A stretch of DNA of 64,000 bases from Rhizobium sp. L51/94 (GTDB taxonomy: Bacteria > Pseudomonadota > Alphaproteobacteria > Rhizobiales > Rhizobiaceae). The notes beneath the pieces are model-generated. The model searched no databases. It was given only the letters and a program-made list of their open reading frames with translations, and was not told the origin of the DNA. The position numbers and the translations under genes were made by a program. Shown here in pieces: positions 9,653 to 20,012 of the stretch (position 1 is its first letter; every line of letters begins with the position of its first letter). The stretch spans positions 706,001 to 770,000 of the forward strand of contig NZ_CP072141.1 in the NCBI RefSeq assembly GCF_019355555.1, given 5' to 3'.

Positions 9653-10366
9653 ATGCGCGAAATCATCTTCGATACGGAAACGACAGGCCTCGACAGCCGC
9701 ATCGACCGCATCATCGAAATCGGTGGCGTCGAACTGTTCAACCATTTTCCGACGGGACGCACCTTTCACATGTACGTCAATCCGACCGGCCAGAAAGTCC
9801 ATCCGGACGCGCTGGCGGTGCACGGCATTACCGACGAGTTCCTCGCCGACAAGCCACCCTTTGCCGAGGTCGCCGGACCGATGCTGGAATTCTTCGGCGA
9901 CGCCAAGTGGATCGCCCATAACGCCAATTTCGACATGGGCTTCATCAATGCGGAGCTGGCGCGTCTCGGCATGCCGTCGATCCTGCCGGAGATGGTGATC
10001 GACACCCTGTCTCTCGCCCGTCGCAAAAACCCGATGGGTCCGAATTCTCTCGATGCCCTCTGCCGCCGCTATGGCATCGACAATACCCACCGCACCAAGC
10101 ACGGTGCGCTGCTCGACTCGGAATTGCTGGCAGAAGTCTATATCGAGATGATCGGCGGCCGCCAGACAGCCTTGGGTCTAAGCTCCGATAAAGGCGGTCA
10201 GAGCGGTTCAGATCGCCGGATGGATAATGACGACGTGGTTGTCGCGGTGCTTGCGAGACCATCTCCGCTGCCGGACAGGGTAAGCGATCTGGAGCGCGAA
10301 GCACATCGGGCGCTGCTCACCAAGCTCGGAGAAAAGAGCATCTGGCTGAAATATGGTTCTGCCTGA
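9653..10366 (+). CDS. dnaQ: DnaQ, DNA polymerase III epsilon subunit (3'-5' proofreading exonuclease)
   Basis: Proofreading exonuclease of the replicative polymerase core. It has 237 aa. ExoI FDTETTGLDS (residues 5-14) supplies the first two acidic metal ligands, ExoII reads WIAHNANFDMGF, and ExoIII-epsilon reads HGALLDSELLAEVY. The C-terminal third (from about residue 175) is the low-complexity linker plus the segment expected to bind the alpha subunit. The start is one base after the coaE stop, so translation is probably coupled. A hairpin with a T tract follows, shared with convergent secB. Confidence 0.95.
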   Translation: MREIIFDTETTGLDSRIDRIIEIGGVELFNHFPTGRTFHMYVNPTGQKVHPDALAVHGITDEFLADKPPFAEVAGPMLEFFGDAKWIAHNANFDMGFINAELARLGMPSILPEMVIDTLSLARRKNPMGPNSLDALCRRYGIDNTHRTKHGALLDSELLAEVYIEMIGGRQTALGLSSDKGGQSGSDRRMDNDDVVVAVLARPSPLPDRVSDLEREAHRALLTKLGEKSIWLKYGSA

Positions 10367-10371
10367 TAGAT

Positions 10372-10397
10372 AAAAAAATGCCCGGACAAGCCGGGCA
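10372..10397 (-). terminator. Intrinsic terminator of secB (shared dnaQ/secB tail)
   Basis: The hairpin TGCCCGG-acaag-CCGGGCA (10379-10397) is preceded on the plus strand by seven A residues, so on the minus strand it ends in a T run: a canonical rho-independent terminator for secB. It also lies just after dnaQ. Confidence 0.85.
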
Positions 10398-10422
10398 CAT
10401 GTCTCATGATATCGATCGAGGA

Positions 10423-10899
10423 TCAGTTCGGAACGGAGCTGACCTGCGCACGCGTCTGTTCTTCGGCAACGCGCTGGGTGAACATCGTCGCGAAATCGAT
10501 CGGGTCGATGATAAGCGGCGGGAAGCCGCCGTTGCGGGTGACGTCGGCAATGATCTGGCGCGCGAACGGGAACAGCAGGCGTGGGCATTCGATGAACAGC
10601 AGTGGCAGCATATGCTCCTGCGGAAAGCCAACGACCCGGAAAACGCCGCCATAAACCAGCTCGGTGTGGAATACGGTCTTGCCATCATCCTTGGCATCGG
10701 CATTCAGCGTCAGCACGACGTCGAAATCGGTGTCAGAGAGCGGGTTGGCATTGACGTTGACGTTGATATTGATTTCCGGCGGCTTGTCGCGGGACTGCAG
10801 CGAGCGCGGCGCACCGGGATTTTCGAAGGACAAATCCTTCGTGTACTGGGCAAGAACGGATAGGCTGGGGGCGGTCTCGCCGTTGATTTCGTCGGCCAT
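10423..10899 (-). CDS. secB: SecB, protein-export chaperone
   Basis: Tetrameric cytosolic chaperone that keeps preproteins unfolded and hands them to SecA. It has 158 aa, acidic, with the typical SecB strands: [16 protein letters not shown] near the N-terminus (peptide groove), [25 protein letters not shown] and [18 protein letters not shown], the last being the SecB hallmark. It starts at the ATG at 10899 and reads toward dnaQ, ending in a strong terminator. fxsA lies upstream on the same strand with a gap of about 90 bp; the two may or may not share a transcript. Confidence 0.96.
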   Translation of the reverse strand: MADEINGETAPSLSVLAQYTKDLSFENPGAPRSLQSRDKPPEININVNVNANPLSDTDFDVVLTLNADAKDDGKTVFHTELVYGGVFRVVGFPQEHMLPLLFIECPRLLFPFARQIIADVTRNGGFPPLIIDPIDFATMFTQRVAEEQTRAQVSSVPN

Positions 10900-10990
10900 G
10901 GCACTTCCTCGCGGCTCAAAATGGTGTCGCCATCTAACATTTCATGCCGGGGCTTACAACCCTTCGGCCGCCGGGCCAAAACCGCGGGGC

Positions 10991-11497
10991 TCAGTCCTTC
11001 AGGCGCTTGTGATCGGACCACGGAGAGCCTGGATTCGGGCCGCGACGAAAATCATCTGCGTCGAGATCGACCACGGGCCCCGAGCTGTTCGGCTTTTCCG
11101 GCGCGCCGCGCGAGCGATTGAACGCCGGCGAAGACCCCAGGATGACGATGCGGCGGCTGAGAAACTTCCAAGCGAGATCGCGCACGCCAGGAATGAAGAG
11201 AAGCAGGCCAAGGATGTCTGTGAAGAAGCCGGGTACCAGCAGCAGGAACGCAGCCACCACCACCATCGCACCATGCACGAGATCGCGGGCAGGCGCTGCA
11301 CCGTCGCGGCTTGCCATCGAGAGCCGCCGCAGGATGCTCAATCCCTGGGATCGCAGCAGAAACGCGCCGACGACGACACTGAGGACGACGAGGCCGAGCG
11401 TTGCCCAGATACCGATCGCCTTGCCGACCACGACGAAGCCGGCGATCTCCACCAGGGGGAGCAGCAGGACGAAGGCAGGTAGAAGCGAAAGGCGCAT
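10991..11497 (-). CDS. fxsA: FxsA family membrane protein (UPF0716)
   Basis: Cytoplasmic membrane protein of the FxsA family; in E. coli overexpressed FxsA sequesters a phage-exclusion protein, and the physiological role is unclear. It has 168 aa. Hydrophobic segments: LLPAFVLLLPLVEIAGFVVV, LGLVVLSVVVGAFLL and MVVVAAFLLLVPGFFTDILG, with the family motif LVPGFFTDILGLLLFIPGVR. The start at 11497 is preferred over an upstream ATG at 11548 because GAGGAAGAGACC directly precedes it and the conserved sequence begins there. The C-terminus is polar and low-complexity. It is divergent from the Tim44-like gene. Confidence 0.88.
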   Translation of the reverse strand: MRLSLLPAFVLLLPLVEIAGFVVVGKAIGIWATLGLVVLSVVVGAFLLRSQGLSILRRLSMASRDGAAPARDLVHGAMVVVAAFLLLVPGFFTDILGLLLFIPGVRDLAWKFLSRRIVILGSSPAFNRSRGAPEKPNSSGPVVDLDADDFRRGPNPGSPWSDHKRLKD

Positions 11498-11637
11498 GGT
11501 CTCTTCCTCGAATGAGTAACTTGGCTGCCGTTCAGCATAGCAGATCACAAAGATGAGGACCTGCTATTTGAATGATGGCATTATGCTGACTATATGGGTG
11601 TTGAAACTTCGAATGTGAACAGTGGTGCCGGAGCGAT

Positions 11638-12339
11638 ATGGGTTCGAATGACTTTGTGACGATTTTCTTTCTGGTCGCAGCGGTGCTGATCTTCCTTCAG
11701 TTGCGCAGCGTGCTTGGTCGCCGCACGGGCACCGAGAAGCCACCACGTGATCTGTACACTCCGCGCGATGCTGTCAAAGGTCCCGATGCGCCGGATACCG
11801 GCAAAGTCGTTACTCTGCCGCGTCGCGACGCCGTCGATGACGAAAATCGCTTTGCAGCCGTCGATGCCTTCGCCAAGCCTGAAACGCCGCTGAACGCGCA
11901 GTTGCGCGAAGTGGTGAAGATCGACCCGTCCTTCGATCCGAAGGAGTTCGTCAAGGGCGCCCGCATGGCCTACGAGATGATCGTCATGGCTTTTGCCGAT
12001 GGCGACCGGAAGGCGCTGAAGGGTCTGCTGTCAAACGAGGTTTACGAGGGCTTCGACGCAGCGATCGCCGATCGCGAAGCACGCGGCGAGAGGGTCAAGT
12101 CCAGCTTCGTCGGCATCGACCGGAGCGATATCATGAGTGCCGAGATCAAGGAGACCGATGCATTGGTCACCATTCGCATCGTCAGCCAGATGATATCGGC
12201 GACATACGACAAGGCCGACGTGCTGGTGGATGGCGATGCGGAGCAGGTATCTGAAGTCAGCGACCTCTGGACATTCGCCCGCGACACGCGCTCACGCGAT
12301 CCGAACTGGAAACTTGTGGCGACCGAATCCGAGCAATGA
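11638..12339 (+). CDS. Tim44/TimA family inner-membrane-anchored protein
   Basis: Member of the Tim44 domain family; alphaproteobacterial members are regarded as relatives of the mitochondrial import-motor subunit Tim44. Its bacterial role is not well defined. It has 233 aa: an N-terminal anchor FVTIFFLVAAVLIFLQL (about residues 6-22), a polar linker, then the Tim44-like domain from about residue 85 (FDPKEFVKGARMAYEMIVMAFADGD, quoted in part) to the C-terminal DLWTFARDTRSRDPNWKL. The start at 11638 has CCGGAGCGAT before it. The stop overlaps the mltA start (ATGA). It diverges from fxsA and heads a four-gene unit with mltA, smr and xre. Confidence 0.86.
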   Translation: MGSNDFVTIFFLVAAVLIFLQLRSVLGRRTGTEKPPRDLYTPRDAVKGPDAPDTGKVVTLPRRDAVDDENRFAAVDAFAKPETPLNAQLREVVKIDPSFDPKEFVKGARMAYEMIVMAFADGDRKALKGLLSNEVYEGFDAAIADREARGERVKSSFVGIDRSDIMSAEIKETDALVTIRIVSQMISATYDKADVLVDGDAEQVSEVSDLWTFARDTRSRDPNWKLVATESEQ

Positions 12340-13454
12340 GTGCCCGATCCAACGATTTTTTGCTGGAGCCGACAACCTTTGACGATCTGAAGGGCTGGGG
12401 GGATGACGATCCCTCCGGCCTTTTCGATGCAATGCGGGCCTGTTATCGGCACGTCACTGAGACAAAGTCCTACCGAGCCGGGTCGCTCGGGCTGACGACG
12501 GCGGACCTGCTGCCGCTGCTGGAAGCGGCAAAGGACATCGAGCCAGCCGATGCCGGAGAGGCCCGGGCTTTTTTCGAAGCCAATTGCCAGCCGTTTTTCA
12601 TACGGCGGAGCGAAGACCGCAGCGGGTTCGTCACCGCATTCTTCGAGCCAGAAATAGAAGTGTCCGCAACACCCGATGCGGTCTATCGCTATCCCTTCTA
12701 CCGTCGCCCGACCGATTTGGTCGATCTCGATGACAGCAACCGCCCGGCCGGACTGGATCCATCCTACATGTTCGCACGTCTGAGGGATGGCGAGATCGAT
12801 GCCTATCCGGACCGCGGCGAGATCACCTCTGGCTACCTTGCCGGCAAGGGTCTGGAAATCGCCTGGGCCAGATCCAGCGTCGATGTGTTTTTCGTGCATG
12901 TTCAGGGCGCCGCGCGGCTGCGATATCCGGATGGGACGCTCCGTCGTATCACATATGCCGCCAAGGCCGGCCATCCGTTCTCGGCTGTCGGTCGGCTGCT
13001 GATCGACCGTGGCGAACTGGACCGCTCGACGATCTCGATGCAGACGATCCGGGACTGGCTCTACGCCCATCCGGAAGAAGTCGACGAGGTTCTCTCACAC
13101 AATCGCTCCTACATTTTCTTCCGCGAGGCCGATGTTGCAGATCTGCAGGCCGGGCCAATCGCAGCGGCCAAGGTGCCGCTGGTGGCGGGCCGGGCGCTCG
13201 CCGTCGACAGGCTGATCCATACCTTCGGCTTCCCCTTCTTCATCCGCTCGGAAAGCCTCACCCACCTGGACAACGGCGGACCGTTCCAGCGGCTGATGCT
13301 GGCGCTCGACACCGGTTCGGCAATTGTCGGCCCCGCACGTGGCGACATCTTCACCGGCTCGGGCTATGAAGCCGGAGAACTGGCGGGCACCGTCCGTCAT
13401 GACGCCGATTTCTACATTCTCGTGCCCAGGGCGGCTGCCGCGAGGTTCAGCTGA
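12336..13454 (+). CDS. mltA: MltA, membrane-bound-type lytic murein transglycosylase A
   Basis: Cleaves peptidoglycan between MurNAc and GlcNAc to leave 1,6-anhydroMurNAc. It has 372 aa. The MltA domain occupies the middle (GEITSGYLAGKGLEIAWA, VFFVHVQGAARLRYPDG) and the 3D domain the end, where ALDTGSAIVGPARGDIFTGS contains the conserved acidic residues. The N-terminus (MSARSNDFLLEPTTF) shows no signal peptide or lipobox, unlike E. coli MltA; export would then need another route or a different start. It overlaps the Tim44-like gene by 4 bp and smr by 1 bp. Its anhydro-muropeptide products are what the AmgK/MurU-type genes at 35-37 kb could help recycle. Confidence 0.93.
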   Translation: MSARSNDFLLEPTTFDDLKGWGDDDPSGLFDAMRACYRHVTETKSYRAGSLGLTTADLLPLLEAAKDIEPADAGEARAFFEANCQPFFIRRSEDRSGFVTAFFEPEIEVSATPDAVYRYPFYRRPTDLVDLDDSNRPAGLDPSYMFARLRDGEIDAYPDRGEITSGYLAGKGLEIAWARSSVDVFFVHVQGAARLRYPDGTLRRITYAAKAGHPFSAVGRLLIDRGELDRSTISMQTIRDWLYAHPEEVDEVLSHNRSYIFFREADVADLQAGPIAAAKVPLVAGRALAVDRLIHTFGFPFFIRSESLTHLDNGGPFQRLMLALDTGSAIVGPARGDIFTGSGYEAGELAGTVRHDADFYILVPRAAAARFS

Positions 13455-14029
13455 TGGCGAAGGACCGCAAGCTCAGCCCGGAGGAGCGCATTCTCTGGAG
13501 CAAGGTCGCCAAGAGTACCCGGCCGCTGCCGCAGCATATGGCCGAGATGCAGGCGCTCGATATCTTTCTGACCGAGCAGCAGGCCGCCGAAGCGCAGCGC
13601 GATGTATCATCACCTCCGCCTCCGAAGATGCCGATTTCGCAACAACCCCTGCCGATGCCGCAAAAGCCGCAGCCTTCCGCCAGCAAGCACCATCCGCTCG
13701 AGCGGCCGGTGAAGCGCAAGATCGCCAAGGGTCGGCTTCCGCTGGAAGCAAGGATCGACCTGCACGGCCTCTACCAGGACGAGGCGCATGATCTGCTGCT
13801 CGATTTCCTGGTTCGGGCCCATATGCGCGGTCTGCGCCATGTGCTGGTCATAACAGGCAAGGGAAGCTCGATGGGCAGCGAAGGCGCTCTGAAGCGGGCA
13901 GCACCTTTGTGGTTCTCCAAGCCCGACTTCCGCTATCTCATCTCGTCCTATGAAACGGCGGCCCAGCATCATGGCGGCGAAGGCGCCCTCTATATCCGCC
14001 TGGCAAGGCGTCCGGGAGATGCGCCATGA
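13454..14029 (+). CDS. Smr domain protein (MutS2 C-terminal-like nuclease domain)
   Basis: Stand-alone Smr protein, predicted endonuclease or RNA/DNA-binding protein; Smr domains of MutS2 and YdaL-like proteins have nicking activity. It has 191 aa. The N-terminal 80 residues are polar and Pro/Gln-rich, probably disordered. The Smr domain begins near residue 95 with the motif RIDLHGLYQDEAHDLL and continues with HVLVITGKG and a terminal GEGALYIRLAR. The start codon shares its A with the mltA TGA stop, and the gene overlaps the downstream regulator by 4 bp, so it is translationally coupled to both. Substrate unknown. Confidence 0.88.
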   Translation: MAKDRKLSPEERILWSKVAKSTRPLPQHMAEMQALDIFLTEQQAAEAQRDVSSPPPPKMPISQQPLPMPQKPQPSASKHHPLERPVKRKIAKGRLPLEARIDLHGLYQDEAHDLLLDFLVRAHMRGLRHVLVITGKGSSMGSEGALKRAAPLWFSKPDFRYLISSYETAAQHHGGEGALYIRLARRPGDAP

Positions 14030-14391
14030 CGCCATTCGGCGAAGCGGTGCGCAAGCTCCGCGAACGCAAGGGCGTGACGCAGAAGGAAATGGCGGCCGCG
14101 CTCGACGTGACGCCCGCCTACCTCTCGGCGCTGGAACACGGCAAACGGGGTCTCCCGACCTTCGTCATGCTGCAAAGGATTGCCGGCTATTTCAATATCA
14201 TCTGGGACGAGGCCGAGGAGCTGTTCATGCTGGCGCGCGGTTCCGACCCGCGGGTCGTGATCGACACGGCGGGGATGGCGCCGCAATATACGGCGCTCGC
14301 CAATCGCCTTGCCGGACAATTTCGCTTTCTCGACCAGGATGCTGTAGAAGCACTGGAGGCCATCCTCGAAAAGGCTCGGAAAACTGGCTGA
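14026..14391 (+). CDS. XRE-family helix-turn-helix regulator
   Basis: Small DNA-binding protein of 121 aa. The HTH covers about residues 4-60: FGEAVRKLRERKGVTQKEMA, then ALDVTPAYLSALEHGKRGLP as the recognition region (each quoted in part). The C-terminal half (FNIIWDEAEELFMLARGS onward) is helical and has no enzyme motif. Its targets are unknown. It overlaps smr by 4 bp at the end of the tim44-like/mltA/smr unit, and gyrB follows 144 bp downstream with a promoter-like sequence between. Closely related proteins are found at this place in rhizobia, which suggests a conserved regulator rather than a phage repressor. Confidence 0.85.
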   Translation: MTPFGEAVRKLRERKGVTQKEMAAALDVTPAYLSALEHGKRGLPTFVMLQRIAGYFNIIWDEAEELFMLARGSDPRVVIDTAGMAPQYTALANRLAGQFRFLDQDAVEALEAILEKARKTG

Positions 14392-14438
14392 AATCAGCCT
14401 TAATCCCCTGCTTTATAGGTCTTTTCGGGGTCATGTAT

Positions 14439-14468
14439 TTGGCATTGACTATGAAATACCCCTATAGT
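14439..14468 (+). promoter_or_regulatory. Candidate promoter of gyrB
   Basis: TTGGCA (14439-14444) and TATAGT (14463-14468) are separated by 18 bp, a fair match to the housekeeping -35/-10 pattern, about 70 bp before the gyrB start. An overlapping TTGACT at 14445 is only 12 bp from the same -10 and is less likely. Judged by eye only. Confidence 0.4.
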
Positions 14469-14517
14469 CCGGGGAGGAAAAACGATGATTCGCAAGGATC
14501 GTCGCGCCCTGCGATAA

Positions 14518-16971
<2,454 letters not shown>

Positions 16972-16994
16972 TCTATCAGCGACCAGACATGGAA

Positions 16995-17026
16995 AAGCCC
17001 GCGCCGCAAATCTGCAGCGCGGGCTT
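16995..17026. terminator. Bidirectional terminator between gyrB and nitroreductase
   Basis: A strong hairpin with 10-bp arms AAGCCCGCGC (16995-17004) and GCGCGGGCTT (17017-17026). On the minus strand it is followed by TTTTCC and on the plus strand by CGTTGT, so it is more convincing as the nitroreductase terminator but could serve gyrB as well. Confidence 0.75.
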
Positions 17027-17046
17027 CGTTGTGTCGGAATCAGGGA

Positions 17047-17646
17047 TTACTTGGCGATGAACTTGCCGTTGAAGGCGACCTCGGCCAATGGCTTGCGCGG
17101 GCTCGGGACTTCGCGTTCGCGCAGGCCTTCCGGCAGCTGGTTCTTGTCGCCGATCTTGCCGATGGCGACGGCGCATTCGACGCGGAAGCCGTCCGGAATG
17201 CCGAGTACGCCCGGCACCTTGTCGAAGTGAACGCCGGTCATGCCGTGCGCTTCATAGCCGGAGAGATGGGCCTGCAGGGCAATGTAGCCCGATGCGGTGC
17301 CGGCGTCGAAGGAGTGGCTGTAGATCGGCTTCTGGTCGTCGGCACCGAGTTCGCCGGAATGCGTGCGGGAAACGATGAACAACAGCGCGGATGCAGACTT
17401 AACCCAGCTCTGGTTGAAGTCGATCAGCAGGCTGAGGAACGTGTCCCACTGCTCGGAGCCGCGCAGCGCGTAGACGAAACGCCAGGGCTGGTGGTTGTAG
17501 GAGGAGGCTGCCCAGTGGCCGGCTTCGAGGATCGTCAGCAGATCTGCTTCCGGCATGGTCTCGTTGTTGAATGCACGGGGCGACCAGCGATCCAGGAAAA
17601 GGGCGTCGATCGGATGGTTGGATTCGCGGCTGTTGCTGCTTGTCAT
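17047..17646 (-). CDS. Nitroreductase family protein
   Basis: FMN-dependent NAD(P)H oxidoreductase of the nitroreductase family; physiological substrate unknown. It has 199 aa. FMN-binding region RWSPRAFNNETMPEADLLTI and AASSYNHQPWRFVYA are near the N-terminus, and GYIALQAHLSGYEAHGMTG follows in the middle. The ATG at 17646 is chosen because homologous sequence starts there; the open frame extends 70 codons further, but that part lacks any family similarity and would run into the divergent neighbour. It is divergent from the glutathionyl-hydroquinone reductase gene, another reductase acting on quinone or electrophile substrates, so a shared stress role is possible but unproven. Confidence 0.88.
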   Translation of the reverse strand: MTSSNSRESNHPIDALFLDRWSPRAFNNETMPEADLLTILEAGHWAASSYNHQPWRFVYALRGSEQWDTFLSLLIDFNQSWVKSASALLFIVSRTHSGELGADDQKPIYSHSFDAGTASGYIALQAHLSGYEAHGMTGVHFDKVPGVLGIPDGFRVECAVAIGKIGDKNQLPEGLREREVPSPRKPLAEVAFNGKFIAK

Positions 17647-17854
17647 GGTTTTTCTCTCTGAAACGGTCTGCGCTGGGAGCAGCGCTTGTGTTTGGATGGA
17701 GTGCCCGACGATGTATAGCGTGCCGCCCGCCATAGTCCAGATCGCCGGCGCTTCTGGCGATGGCGCAAGGGTGACGGTCTGTTTCAACAATGTGTGATGT
17801 GGCCTTCGCAGGGGCCGGGTAGAACAGTAATTCCCGCGCGCGAAGGAGAAGAAC

Positions 17855-18808
17855 ATGCTGGTCGACGGAAAGTGGACGGAAGATTGGCAGCCGGTGCAGG
17901 CAAAGGACGAAAAGGGTGGCTTTGTCCGCCAGACGTCCAGCTTTCGAAACTGGGTGACGCCGGATGGCAGCGCCGGCCCGACCGGTACCGGTGGGTTTGC
18001 TGCCGAACCGGGCCGCTATCACCTTTATGTTGCGCTGATCTGCCCTTGGGCATCGCGGACGCTGATTGGCCGGGCGATGAAGGGCCTGGAAGCTGCTATC
18101 GATATCTCCATCGTCGAACCTGCCCTCACAAAGCAGGGCTGGCAATTCGGCGACTATCCCGGCGCGACCGAGGACAGCGTCAACGGTGCCCGCTATATCC
18201 ACGAACTCTATACGATGGCTGATCCGCATTTTACCGGAAGGGCGACAGTTCCCGTCCTCTGGGATACCCGGACGAACACCATCGTCAACAATGAATCGTC
18301 CGACATCCTGAGGATGATGAATGACGGCTTTGGCGATCTGGCAACCCTCTCGACCGATCTCTATCCGAATGACCGGCGCGAAGAGATCGACGCCTTCAAC
18401 GCGCGGATCTACCCGTCGCTCAACAACGGCGTCTATCGGACCGGCTTTGCGACGACGCAGCTCGCCTACGAGGAAGGTTTCCGGGATGTCTTCGACTGTC
18501 TGGATTGGGCCGAACTCCAGTTCGAAGGCAAGCGCTTCCTCTTTGCCGATCACCCGACTGAAGCAGATATCCGTCTGTTCGTGACGCTGGTGCGCTTCGA
18601 TGTCGCCTATCACGGCATTTTCAAATGCAATCTCAGGCGTCTCTCCGATTACTCAAATCTCAGCGCTTTCTGCCGGAGCATGCTCGATTGGCCTGGCATC
18701 GCGGAGACGGTAAGTTTCGACCACATCAAGCGCGGATATTACTCGATAGAGACGCTCAATCCATCCGGCATCGTTCCGGTTGGCCCCGCGCTCGAAGAGC
18801 TGTTCTGA
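17855..18808 (+). CDS. Glutathionyl-hydroquinone reductase (Xi-class glutathione S-transferase, YqjG/EcmB type)
   Basis: Uses glutathione to reduce glutathionyl-hydroquinones. It has 317 aa. The N-terminal extension GGFVRQTSSFRNWV is characteristic of the Xi class, followed by the thioredoxin-fold catalytic motif LICPWASRTLI with nucleophilic Cys (about residue 67). The substrate region VPVLWDTRTNTIVNNESSDI and the all-helical C-terminal domain FADHPTEADIRLFVTLVRFD follow. CPWA is the diagnostic motif for this class. The ATG at 17855 is preceded by GAAGGAGAAGAAC, a strong ribosome-binding site. It is divergent from a nitroreductase and reads toward an FAH-family gene. Confidence 0.93.
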   Translation: MLVDGKWTEDWQPVQAKDEKGGFVRQTSSFRNWVTPDGSAGPTGTGGFAAEPGRYHLYVALICPWASRTLIGRAMKGLEAAIDISIVEPALTKQGWQFGDYPGATEDSVNGARYIHELYTMADPHFTGRATVPVLWDTRTNTIVNNESSDILRMMNDGFGDLATLSTDLYPNDRREEIDAFNARIYPSLNNGVYRTGFATTQLAYEEGFRDVFDCLDWAELQFEGKRFLFADHPTEADIRLFVTLVRFDVAYHGIFKCNLRRLSDYSNLSAFCRSMLDWPGIAETVSFDHIKRGYYSIETLNPSGIVPVGPALEELF

Positions 18809-18993
18809 TCGCCAAGCCATCGGATATTACACTCAGGCAAGTGGTATATCCTTTCCCATCGCGTCGCTTTGCCGGTTGCCTTCACGGGCTGTCGGCGTAA
18901 AGTTTGGCACGCAATCCACGGGTGACACAGGTGAATGTTTCGTTCATATATGGCGAAACACACTTCTGAAGACATGGCAGGAAGGAAAATACG

Positions 18994-19836
18994 ATGAAAC
19001 TGATGCGAGTCGGCGAGCCCGGCAAGGAAAAGCCGGCCCTCCTGGACAAGGAAGGCAAGATCCGCGATCTGTCGGCGCATGTTGCCGATATCGGCGGAGA
19101 GGCGATCCATCCGGATAGCCTGGCAAAGCTTGCCCAGATCGATCCCGACACCTTACCGGAACTGGCGGCAGGCCGTATCGGCGCTTGCGTCGCGGGTACG
19201 GGCAAGTTCATCTGTATCGGCCTCAATTTTTCGGACCACGCCGCAGAGACCGGCGCTACTGTGCCGCCTGAACCGATCATATTCATGAAGGCCACTTCCG
19301 CCATCGCTGGTCCGAATGACACGGTTCTCATTCCGCGCGGCTCTGAAAAAACCGACTGGGAAGTCGAACTCGGCGTCGTCATCGGCAAGACGGCTAAGTA
19401 TGTCAGCGAAGCCGACGCACTCGATTATGTCGCCGGCTACTGCGTTTCGCATGACGTCTCCGAGCGCGCTTTCCAGACGGAGCGCTCCGGCCAGTGGACT
19501 AAGGGAAAGTCCTGCGACACATTCGGCCCGATCGGCCCCTGGCTGGTCACGAAGGATGAAGTTGCGGATCCGCAGAATCTCGGCATGTGGCTGAAGGTCA
19601 ACGGCAAAACCATGCAGGATGGATCCACCAAGACGATGGTCTACGGCGTCGCGCACCTGGTTTCCTACCTCAGCCAGTTCATGTCGCTGCAGCCGGGCGA
19701 CGTCATCTCGACCGGTACGCCCCCGGGCGTCGGAATGGGCATGAAGCCGCCCACTTACCTGAAGGCCGGCGACGTGGTCGAACTCGGCATCGAAGGTCTC
19801 GGGGACCAACGCCAGACGTTCGCCGCCGACGCTTAA
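18994..19836 (+). CDS. Fumarylacetoacetate hydrolase (FAH) family protein
   Basis: Mg-dependent enzyme of the FAH superfamily, which includes acylpyruvases, ureidoglycolate lyase-like proteins and homoprotocatechuate-pathway hydrolase/isomerases. It has 280 aa. Metal and substrate motifs: FICIGLNFSDHAAETG, PIIFMKATSAIAGPND, DWEVELGVVIG (the ExE pair), CVSHDVSERAFQ, QWTKGKSCDTFGPIGPW and ISTGTPPGVGMGM. The ATG at 18994 is preceded by GGAAGGAAAA. A strong terminator follows. The specific substrate cannot be read from sequence; neighbours do not form an aromatic-degradation cluster. Confidence 0.9.
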   Translation: MKLMRVGEPGKEKPALLDKEGKIRDLSAHVADIGGEAIHPDSLAKLAQIDPDTLPELAAGRIGACVAGTGKFICIGLNFSDHAAETGATVPPEPIIFMKATSAIAGPNDTVLIPRGSEKTDWEVELGVVIGKTAKYVSEADALDYVAGYCVSHDVSERAFQTERSGQWTKGKSCDTFGPIGPWLVTKDEVADPQNLGMWLKVNGKTMQDGSTKTMVYGVAHLVSYLSQFMSLQPGDVISTGTPPGVGMGMKPPTYLKAGDVVELGIEGLGDQRQTFAADA

Positions 19837-19860
19837 GTTCAACGACCACAAACGACACCA

Positions 19861-19892
19861 TGCCGGAGATCAATTCTCCGGCATTTTAATTT
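19861..19892 (+). terminator. Intrinsic terminator after the FAH-family gene
   Basis: The hairpin TGCCGGAGA (19861-19869) / TCTCCGGCA (19875-19883) with a 5-base loop is followed by TTTTAATTT. Confidence 0.9.
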
Positions 19893-20012
19893 ATAGGCCC
19901 TCCACTGTGTCTAACTTTGGCAGAATGTGATAGGGACCTCGGTAATACTGCCGCTGATCCGCACGAAGGACCAGCCATTCTTTCGGCCGCAGTCGAAAAG
20001 GTAATGTCGGTC

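Noticed and set aside
11743..11752. CACGTG core as a possible parS site
   Set aside because: Flanks (CCACCACGTGATCT) match the parS consensus poorly; only the CACGTG core is shared.
14445..14468. TTGACT / TATAGT as the gyrB promoter
   Set aside because: The spacer is only 12 bp; the overlapping TTGGCA at 18 bp is a better pairing.
17647..17856. Longer nitroreductase start at 17856
   Set aside because: The extra 70 residues have no similarity to the family and would overlap the start of the divergent gene.
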